Positions 54,901 through 64,000 of a stretch of DNA of 64,000 bases are shown here, one piece after another. This DNA comes from Sinohyriopsis cumingii. Taxonomy: Eukaryota > Mollusca > Bivalvia > Unionida > Unionidae. The notes under the pieces were generated by a model. That model was not told the origin of the DNA and searched no databases. It saw only the letters and a program-made list of their open reading frames with translations. The first letter of the stretch is position 1, and each line of letters begins with the position of its first letter. Where the stretch lies: NCBI GenBank assembly GCA_028554795.2, contig CM068838.1, positions 93,234,974 to 93,298,973 on the forward strand, written 5' to 3'. Made by a program: the position numbers and the translations under genes.

Positions 54901-56455
54901 CAATTTAAATCCTAAATAATTTAAGAATTACTAATACATATCATAATGAATAAAGTTCTGAATAACCTTTACAGGCGTTCAAAATATCTCCAACGCTGAA
55001 GATATTCATGTGACAGTAATGGCCGGTAGTATCGTATGTACTTATGTACCGATGCTCTGTATTGTTATGATGTTCCAACAACTTTTCAAAATCTCAGTAA
55101 TATGTTCAATTGTTTCCTTGTTTCAATTCACTATTACAACCAGTTAATGTCTTTTTTCAAGCATATAATAAGGCACTTTGTATTTCCAGAGTAGACTGCC
55201 CAACATCGAATATTTTTCAATGGACATCAGTCAGTGCATCTACCAATTCCTGTACTAAACGTTTGTCTAAACGATATAATTTTAAATAATTTGCATTGAT
55301 GAAATCTGCCAAAAATTATGACATTTGACCACAAATTCTATCTTGATTAAAAGATGTAATAAAATATTTTGTTTTCTATTTTTATGACCTTTAGAGAGTA
55401 ATATTTTGTTATGCTCTTTAAAGGTGTTAAATATTTTGTTTTTGGATGCTTTGACTTACAAATAAGCCATTAATATTATAAAGTACATCCTTATATTGGG
55501 ATTATACTGAACTCATTCAAAGACATTCTGGATTATACCGTGATACATCACGGATGTCGGCATATCAGCCCATTCAAGGGTATTGGTACATCAAAAATAT
55601 TCTAATTCATTTGGAATGTTCTATAATTTTGGGCTTGTTTTAGAAATATTGGATTATTTACGATTTAATTCACGATCATGTGAGTTCCTTTTAAATTTCC
55701 ACTTTGTAATTTAGAGAATTTTTACATTTCGCTTAGAAGAAAATTGGTGGTTTGGCTTCTTTCTTTTACTTAGTTTAAGGCTATATAGTCGTAACATATA
55801 CAACTTCATTGCATTAAACAGATGTGATGTCTGATAAAGTACATTACATTTAGGTCGTTATTTTTGAATGTAGGCGGTGTAATATTGATCTTTTCTACAA
55901 CACTTCCTAAGAGATAAATACTGTGTTGCAACACCATATAAAATCAAGCATGATGCACCTGCCAGCAATGCACCAATTATTACCAGTTCCAATAATGAAA
56001 GTTGTAGATTAAACGTTGATTTCATGTATTAGGTGTCTCATTTTGAAACTTCATACATGTATGTTTTAGCATATTTTGTATCACACAACTTATCGGAGCA
56101 GGGAGACAGAGAGTGACATAAGTTCAAGGTGTTCTAGATATTCTATAATTGAAATGAAAATACATTGTTCGTTCTGTATCCTATGTACGGTATATATCAG
56201 TTGTAAATTAAGACTGTAATCATTAAGAATCTTTGTTTAAGTCTTATATTATGATCTGTATAGATAATGATTTTTTCGAACAACATTTATATTATTTTAA
56301 ACATGCATCTGAACAGGATTCCATCAATTAAGGTAAAGTCAAAATGAACATTATAGGATAAAATACTCACCCCCACTTTCCCATATTATTGAATATTGCT
56401 ATCAGTTTATACATGCATTTATATATCAGTTATATATTTATTACTTTACATCCAC
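48950..56455. other. Long AT-rich stretch, no supported gene
   Basis: (gat)n occurs at about 50758-50783 and (ga)n near 53429-53450. Open stretches at 50172-50588 (138 codons, minus; 'CTRLVHKIPIEIGKFKYNFV') and 52009-52245 (minus; 'KSCEIVFLQSGRRKGRNVVG') are the only ones with a mildly protein-like composition, but neither has a motif or splice context that I can support. No further P450 exon was found here. Confidence 0.45.
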
Positions 56456-56461
56456 CTTCAT

Positions 56462-57893
56462 TTTGATCTATCTATCTATCTATCTATCTATCTATTAACG
56501 TCGGTTTAACGGTTTACTTATCCTGAGAACTTGATATTTTAAAGTGTACGTGCAATACGTGTAAGAAAACAATGCTTTGGTGGGCAATTATGTGCAGTCT
56601 GATACATTACTTAGATTTTGAGTAGATATATGTACCGATTGTGGATATAGGGGAAATTACGTTGCACATAGGTTTATATAGTAGTGCTTCTCGAGAGACA
56701 AACTGGAATTATGATGATAGATGGGTCCATATGTTCAAACTGGAGCGACGCTATAGGAAGAAGGGAAGCTCAAAGCTAAATTGTGGCATAGATTTAACAT
56801 TTGGGTAAAAGGGAACATTGTTTAACGTGGTTGATCTCATTTCATCAGGATGTTCGGTGGTATCCTATGTTAAAATTGGTTGTTTGTTTAATATAACGGG
56901 TACATATTAACATTATTATATGCGGTTAACCTCAAGCTGAGAACGAGATATCCTGTATTTAATTTGCCCCACAGGCTTAATATGTTAATGGCATTATATC
57001 GACAGAGGTGTCTTAAATGACAACGTGGCATTGTTTGAGGTGTGTTAAAATTGTATTAAAATGGCGAAGTAAGTAAGGCTCGAGAGGTTATTTGAACACA
57101 CGGGAATAGTCAAAGTTTAAACAACCATATCAACACACAACACGTCTACAATTGAACACATGCTCTATGACTGCAATCTATCTGTCTATGTATCTATCTA
57201 TCTATTAACGTCTGCTCAACCGTTTACTTATCTGAGAACTTGATATTTTAAAGTGTACGTACAATACCTGTAAGAAAACTTTGTTTTCGCGGGCAATGAT
57301 GTGCAATCTGACAGATCACATAGGTTTTTGAGTAGTTACATGTGCCGATTGTGAATATAGGGGAACTTACATTGCCCATAGGTTTATATGAGAGTAATTC
57401 GTGTGAGACAAGCTGGAATTCAGCTGCTAGATGGCTCTATATGTTCAAATTGGAGTAGCGCTATAGGAACAAGAGAAACCCTAAGCTAAATGTTGACATA
57501 GATTTAACATTTGGGTAAATGGGAACGTTTTCTTAAGTGGCTGATCTCATTTCATGAGGATGTTCGCGGGTATCTTATGTTAAAATTGTTAATTTGTTTA
57601 GTATTGCGGGTATATATTAACATTATTAGATGTGGTTAACCTCAACTTGAAAACAGGATATCTTGTATTAAATTTTCACCATAGGCTTAGTATGTGAATG
57701 GCATTATATCGACAAACGTGTTTTAAAGGACAACGTGGCATTGTTTCCGGTATGTTAAGTTTGTGTTAAAGTGGCGAAGAAAGTAAGGCTCGACAGCTTA
57801 TTTGAACAAACGGGAATGGTCAAACTTTAAACAACCATTTCAACACACAACACGTCTACAATTGAACACCTGCTTTATGACTGTAATCCAGAC
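56462..57893. repeat. Tandem duplication of about 715 bases, two units
   Basis: Unit 1 (about 56462-57178) and unit 2 (about 57179-57893) share order along the whole length: (tatc)n start, 'ttaacgtc', 'gagaacttgatattttaaagtgtacgt', 'gcgctataggaa', 'atagatttaacatttgggtaaa' and 'caacacacaacacgtctacaattgaacac'. They differ at perhaps one base in seven to ten. Each begins at the tetranucleotide run, which may have mediated the unequal exchange. No coding potential is seen. Confidence 0.85.
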
Positions 57894-60800
57894 GTGAACA
57901 TCTACCATCCAAGAAAATGATATAACAGAAGGGGGTGAAATAGACACATTATTACAACCATAGAAATATGCTAATCCCTAACAGAAAAACACACGATCAA
58001 ACGCGAGGATATAAAATATTTAAATACACATTACTATACTTTCCACAAAACACACTATAACACAAAAAAAGAGGTGTTAAAGGAAGTATTTGTTTGTCAC
58101 AAACATAGACATAAATAAACAAATACAGCCATAAAACATACACAAAACATATAGTTGTTTTGGCAACTAAGATTAATATCGCTCTTTTCTAGATATTTTG
58201 GTTACATCAGAAACGGCTGTTGGGTCTTTGTTAACCAGTGAAGTTAACATAAGTAGTATCGCATGACTGGTTTTCTTTTTCTCAAACTTGGCTCCACCGT
58301 GCTTCCGTCGAATAAGACCCCGATACATGTATTATTGAATCCACGCATATTCTTTTGTTCTATAATACTGTCTATGTGATCCTGATAATTGTCCACTATG
58401 CATTCGCATACACAGGGTAGTTTGGATTAAACAACATACCAGAAACGATGCCTTACTGGTACAAAAGACCATGGATCGTTTGAGTTGTCTTGAGGCATTG
58501 CGGAAACATGGAGAATGCGCGTTTACTAATATCCAAATACTAAAATGAATGGTATTCAAATCGCAAGAGAGCGTACGCGTGACATTTTGGCTGAGTAAAA
58601 GTTCACGAGACAAGTGCATTTGACGTCTTTAACTGAACACAAGAGAATGAGACCTTCACATGCAACAATTTATAAACTTTCCATCACTCTCGCAGCCACT
58701 GAGATGCAAGCAGCAGGTACGTCTACTACCATCACTACCAGGGCAGGCACAGCATATGCGTATGAGTTAAACATTATCCTTAAAAGGACTCGGACATCTA
58801 AAGCTGGTGATAACTAGTCGATTTTGTTTCAAAACAAACAACTGTCCTTTCTAGGGCCACTCATAAACTACTCAGTGACTGCCTAATCAAGTAAAACATC
58901 AACCCATTGCCTCAAGATTTAATGGTGTGCGTGTATGTGTGTGTGTTGAAGAATCGTAATAATAGTTAAAAGGGTTAATAAAAAGATACGGAGACATTCT
59001 TTTGAAGCTCAATTAATCTCAATGAAAGTTTTAAAAGACATCACAGAAGTTCAGTTGTCTTGACGTCATGCCTATTTTGACAGGTATGGCTTTTTAATCT
59101 TTGTCCGGAGACCTCTCACCCTATCGCTACTCTTCGATGTTATCTTTTTATACGGACATTCGGAGGACTAATGCTTTTTCTACTGACATTGATAACAGGT
59201 TTCTTTCCCTTTACATCTATCTTCTTATCTCGTTACTTTGCAGGACTCTGAACAGAAGGTTGATTTGTGACTCTTCGTTCTCCTTCTTCAGAGTCTGAAA
59301 CCTGAGTGAATTGTATAATCTTCAGGTGAGAAGATCTCTCTATATATACAATGAGCAAGAGTGTGTACAACTTAGTCAAATTAAATACTGGAATTAAACT
59401 GAAACTAATATACAATACCAGCGTGAAATCAGAAGAAGAGGTCAAGAGACTAACATAATGACCCTTCTTATGCTAACAAAAATGTTAGTCCAAGTACATT
59501 CCAGTGATTTGGAAGATGATACGAGTGAGCAGGAACCAACACCATCACCTTCTGTCACAAGAACAAGATAATTCATAACCGGAAACAAAGAAACTCATTC
59601 AGTGGATCTAATGATTATGTTCACACTCATTAAACGCAAAATGTGAGTTCCAAACGTTTAGCTCATTTGAACCAACAAGTGTGTACTTGGCAATTTAATA
59701 GAGTATTCGTTATGTTCATGTGTATATAGTGTTTGATGCATTTCATGAAGCAATTCATTTAATTCGTTTGTTAGTTGTTTGTTCCGCTGATAATTTTCAA
59801 TCTTAACGCTTTTATTAAATATAATTCCCCGATTTATCTCTCTTTTGAATTATTTGAGTTCTCTACTAGCATACGGAGTATCCTTAGATTGGCTGTATCA
59901 GTGTATCTGCTTCTTGGTTTGTTCCAATCTTCACCATTGTTCTCTCTCTCTACGCAATGTCTTGAGTTTTGTCATACATTGTTCGTGCTTAAAAGATAGC
60001 AAGAATTGTTGAAGAGTTTCTTAAATTTAATTTCAATTTTTTTAAATATCTCAAACATTAAGGTTGTTTTTGTCAAGATCATGAGCAAGATTTACAATCT
60101 GATATATTTTTTTAATGGATTTCTTTATACACAACATCGTGACCTTCAAATGCAGAAACCATCACTGCTCTCAGACAATTGTCTTTTATTAAAGAGCAAA
60201 GAAATCACAGCAATATAAAGAAGGTTGATTAAACGGAACAAGGATTTTTTCGTAGGGACAATGACACTGCTTGATTTTGCACGACAACAAAAGTCACACG
60301 TATCTAGCAAATGAAGAATACTAATTAAAATTCAACATTTTAATTGCGAATGGAAAGTACAAAGAGATAAACGTCAGAAATATGACTCAGTAGAAGTCAT
60401 AATAGACCGAAGAAAAAAAAATTGGAAAAAATATTAAATTTCTCAAAATGCTAGCACTGCTAAAATTTGTTAAGTCATTGTCGGATGTTTTACTGAGCAG
60501 TGTAACATTTGTGATTAGCATATTGCTTCAGATCCACAACTTATACAGTTTAGAAACTTAACTTAAAGAATACTAAATCGAAGTGACCTTCATACTACAA
60601 TGAAATACATTATTTTAAACTAGGCACATCACAATCTGCAATGAGTGCTAGGTTGATGACATTTAAAAAAATGTCATTAGAAGAGAACCGAACAAAGTGA
60701 TAGGCAAAGACATGTCGAAGATTCCGCACAAACGGTTTGAAAAATATTTGACAAAATATACTGGTAACTTTCTTCTTTGTGCGTTTGTGTCTTTAGTAAA

Positions 60801-61740
60801 AATCTAGTTGCAATAATTCACTATAGAGCAGTAGCCGCTTACAATGTCATAAATATGTTCATAGAACCTAGATTAGACACAAGTAAAGATCTCATCACCG
60901 ATGAAATAACAGTCTTTAATGATGAACATGTTTCCCTCCTACGTCGACATTTTGGATACTTTAGAGTTGGAAAACGTCAAGAAACATGGGTTTACCCTGG
61001 TCCAATGGGCGGAAAAACTGAAAACGTAGTAACAATGACAACTGGTATTGCCCGAGGTTAATTTTGCAGCATGAATGCTGTGAGTTTAAACGATGATTTG
61101 AGCAATGAATTTCTTCATAAAACTGACAAATAATTGAATGCAAGACAGGTTCACACATGGTTTTCTTTCTCGAGAATTGAATATTATCATTTTTAACCAT
61201 TACCCATTTATTTGTCTAAATCAATTTCATTGTATGCATGTTATTAGCTTCAGAGAACAATAACAAAGTTTTCAGAGCATTGATCATATGGCCAATGCGG
61301 AATATGTTTTACATTTTCAAACTGTATGTGTTACTGGTGGAAATTCGATCAATGTCAAAATCGGACCTGATGTTTGGCATATACATTTTCATGCTTCTAA
61401 TCCCACTGCTATACAATCTTGGCATCTAAAAGCGTCAGCTACATTTATCTGCCATGTTTATAGTTTGTCATGTTGTAGCCGTCTCAAGGCCCAAAACTAT
61501 CTCAACTTCAGAATACGCAAACAACATTTAACATCTATCTGATGGACACATAGTCTGCAAAACTCGTCAACAGTTGTTCATGCTGTGACAATAGGTTCCC
61601 CATGTCAAATAAATTATGTCACAATAATGGAGGTACATAGAAAACGAGGAAATAATAAACTTAATAACTCTGTATAATGTTACAACGTGATATAGGAAAT
61701 CCAGACCAAGTCGTTCATACTGAACCTATACAAGAAACTG
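57894..61740. other. AT-rich stretch, no supported gene
   Basis: It holds the 3' flank of the P450 gene at 61.75 kb and beyond. A short segment at about 60.47-60.55 kb ('gtcattgtcggatgtt') resembles 18.71-18.77 kb and may be a further trace of the duplicated P450 flank. Open stretches at 58614-58817, 59101-59298 and 60777-61061 have no motif. Confidence 0.45.
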
Positions 61741-61747
61741 TTCGTGA

Positions 61748-61944
61748 TCATGCTTTGTCATGTCTCCGAATAGCGCGAATGTAGAAAGGTTTAGGTGCAT
61801 GAGTGCCTCTAAAAGTCCCGTCCACATCTTTAATATCAAGTATCTGTCCTTCTGGTGGCATCAGCTCAAAACGCTGGACAATAGCACTGACGAAAAGAAG
61901 TAGTTCCATTCTTGCCAACGACTCTCCCATACAGTTTCTTCTCC
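61748..61944 (-). CDS. Cytochrome P450 (CYP2 clan), last exon of the right-hand gene
   Basis: Acceptor 'tttctag' (AG 61946-61945) opens the exon in the phase needed by the donor at 62342. It completes the heme-binding signature F-T-G-G-R-R-N-C-M-G, with Cys as the iron ligand, and gives 'ESLARMELLLFVSAIVQRFE', 'LMPPEGQILDIKDVDGTFRG' and 'APKPFYIRAIRRHDKA', then a stop at 61748-61750. Length and ending match the 21.41-kb exon, so the two genes are close paralogues. There is no defect in this exon. Confidence 0.95.
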
Positions 61945-62342
61945 CTAGAAATTGAGAAAGTTTTAAAAGGCTTATTGTTAAACCTGCATGCTGTTCAACG
62001 CTAATGTTAATATAACAGTGTAGAACCTGATCTGCTTGCCCAGCAAAGCGACTAAAGCATTTTGCAGCAAAATGTCCAACACATGCACGTAAAGAAACAC
62101 AACAAACCAACGATTCCTGCAATACAATTGTGTCTTTTGAAAACAATTTTCTCAGACAATTTATTAAGTTCTTTATTTTATCTTGAATATTATTTAAGAT
62201 ATATAAAGGTTTATACCCAAGATTGATAAAGGTCGTTATTTTGACCATTTCAAAAGATCGATTTGTTATCGTTCTTCATGGTTCAATGATATGACACAAA
62301 ATAGGATGATTCAGATCTTTAAAAATACCAATCAAGCCTTAC

Positions 62343-62783
62343 CAGTGAAGAACGGAATAAATTCATCTGGTTTTAACAGAGTTCCCTTGTCACTGACGAA
62401 CCTCTCAGGTCTGAAGTTCTCAGGGTCACCCCAAATATTAGGGTCCGACAAAACCAAGTGTATGTCTGGAAAAAGTTGCATTCCTTTGGGAATGTGGTAA
62501 CCCCGATAGGAAACACCCGTCACAGGAGCATGCGAAGCGCTTACAATAAGAATGCTGCTCATTCGCAACACTTCCATTATGAAAGCCTCGGTGTAAACCA
62601 GTTTCTGCTTATCCTGCATTGATGGAAGCCTTTCAGTTCCAACGCTTGCTTTGATTTCCTCAAAGATCCGACTTTGGATATCGGGTCTTGTTGCCAGGTA
62701 GAATGAAGCCCATGTGACTGCGGTAGATGTCGTCTCCGTTCCCGCAATAAATAGATCCATTACTATAGCCGCTAAATATTCTT
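62343..62783 (-). CDS. Cytochrome P450 (CYP2 clan), I-helix to heme-loop exon of the right-hand gene
   Basis: The exon runs from acceptor 'ttgtctttcag' (AG 62785-62784) to donor 'gtaagg' at 62342. It encodes 'EYLAAIVMDLFIAGTETTST' (I-helix oxygen-binding A/G-G-x-E-T-T), 'FIMEVLRMSSI' (K-helix ExxR), 'RGYHIPKGMQLFPDIHLVLS', 'NIWGDPENFRPERFVSDKG' (PERF) and 'FIPFFTG' (start of the heme loop). All catalytic signatures are intact. The product would be an ER-anchored heme-thiolate monooxygenase acting with P450 reductase; the substrate is unknown. Upstream exons would lie beyond 64 kb, as none is seen in 62.8-64 kb. Confidence 0.95.
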
Positions 62784-64000
62784 CTGAAAGACAAACATAA
62801 AAAGAAATTATGTTCCCTTTTACAGGTATGTTTATATGTCAGAAATTACTCATCTTTCGCCAAAGACACGTAGTCCTGAAAACATTGGAAAGGTCTGTTC
62901 GTTTGTAATATGTATCGACGATAAGTTGTTCATTTTGTATTTTCATCAATATACAGCTTATAAAAATCTGATAGTGTATGGATGAATTTTCACACATAAA
63001 TCCTTGTCTATATCAATACGTTCAGAGATCGGCCTATTTATAAAGGAATCATTTCGCTGTTTCGAGATTAATCTGCACTGACAGGTGAGATATCCTGTAA
63101 GAGATGTTTATTGGTGTGGACCCCTCTGCGCCCTCCACCTATGGATAAGATGACAAGCTATGATGGATCGTTAGTCCGAAAGATTTAAAGAATTGTATGT
63201 CTGCATGTTTACCCAACAGAGTATGTCCTTGTGTGTCTTACTGAAATAACCAAAATAAATTTAGAACATTTTGAAATTATTTTTGTGATTAATGATCTAA
63301 CTACTGTTCAGGACCATATGTTGTTTCGTAAGGTTTGTACTTCCATGGTGCTTTTCGATGCCTTGCTGCTTTACTTAGTGATCCTTACCAGGGGTTAATG
63401 TAATTCCTCTGTATGCTATATGCGTGATGCTATAATGTAGTGTAATTATATTCCTGTGAACATGTAAGGATTAACTTAAAAGAAAGGATCAAATTAGTAT
63501 AATAGTGTTTTTTATTTGTTTATTAGGAGACCTATCTACAAAAATGTAATATTAAATCTTGCTAGAAGGGCCCAGGATCCAAATGTGGATTTGACATTTT
63601 GCAAGCTCAATAATGGCCTCGGCCATATCTGTTTCCAAAATAGAGGTCGATCCCTTCATCCCTATGCCTCTTATCCCTATCTAAATATTATATGTTGCTA
63701 TAATAGACAACAAAAAAAAAAATGAAAAAAAAAAAAAAGAAAAGGAAAGGAAAATTAAAAACAAAAATGGAAATAACAACAAAACAAGAAACCAGAATAA
63801 AAGGGTGCTATGTTAGATTAGGGGTTTACCAGAGAAGCATGGCTTGTTTTCAATACACTGAGTTAATATAGGCTTAGGTTCCATACTCTTCAACGACGGG
63901 TCAGCGCCTGTTATAATAGGTAACTGAAGATCTCGACCCATAACGGTTCGAAACAAAGTCGGCCAAGTACAGAATCACCTAATGCAAATTAAATAATGAA
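62784..64000. other. Intron sequence of the right-hand P450 gene, no exon seen
   Basis: AT-rich, with an A-rich run at about 63710-63775 that could be the tail of a retroposed sequence on the plus strand. No P450 exon, RNA gene or named repeat is seen to the window edge. Confidence 0.5.

Noticed and set aside
60777-61061. 94-codon plus-strand frame beside the P450 3' end
   Set aside because: It starts in low-complexity sequence and shows no recognised motif or coding neighbour; part may be a duplicated P450 flank.

Overview
The window looks like AT-rich, intron-bearing animal DNA, most likely from a lophotrochozoan such as a mollusc. The signs are spliced exons of cytochrome P450 CYP2-clan genes, a tRNA-derived SINE with a 'cggcgttaaac' tail, a Penelope-like element, a Jockey/I-type LINE, many microsatellites, and several old Polinton/adintovirus-like elements. 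The species assignment is inference. No rRNA gene, CRISPR array or bacterial operon is visible.

The host component is one locus of CYP2-clan P450 genes, all on the minus strand. The right end (61.75-62.78 kb) holds two well-preserved 3' exons carrying the oxygen-binding, ExxR, PERF and heme motifs; the 5' exons lie beyond the window. A middle exon is at 40.28-40.80 kb and contains one frameshift. A last exon is at 21.41-21.60 kb, with an older, decayed copy of its end at about 19.74-19.82 kb inside a duplicated 3' flank. An orphan first exon is at 7.34-7.71 kb; it has an in-frame stop and no visible start codon. The cluster was built by tandem duplication and then broken up by insertions.

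Two families of virus-like fossils fill much of the rest. Family 1 is Polinton-type. It has protein-primed DNA polymerase B, a BIR-like segment and a packaging-ATPase start in 0-3.1 kb, small basic and coiled ORFs, and an end region rich in a 'cattgtcccta' repeat at 5.3-5.65 kb. The end region recurs at 10.93-11.18 kb and, inverted, at 19.85-20.11 kb. The 9.7-10.9 kb end piece holds a divergent promoter, and the minus-strand transcript appears to end in a histone-type stem-loop. Family 2 is adintovirus-like and occurs as copy A (11.2-16.2 kb, between 1.1-kb direct repeats), copy B (about 26.2-38.95 kb, the most complete) and copy C (43.6-46.1 kb). All three place a retrovirus-like integrase tail-to-tail with an SF1 helicase, with an HNH-type zinc module between them. 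Copy B adds a parvovirus-type PLA2 motif, NUMOD-like and zinc-ribbon ORFs, a major capsid protein, a pX-like core protein and an adenain-like protease. All copies are broken in many places.

Other elements are a LINE lacking its 3' half (21.83-25.85 kb, minus), a Penelope-like relic (47.4-48.8 kb, plus), a full SINE at 6.79-7.04 kb and a half SINE at 3.08-3.16 kb. Tandem repeats are at 4.3-4.76, 39.3-40.2, 46.98-47.23 and 56.46-57.89 kb. The long stretches 16.7-18.8, 40.8-43.6, 48.9-56.4 and 57.9-61.7 kb show no gene that I can support.
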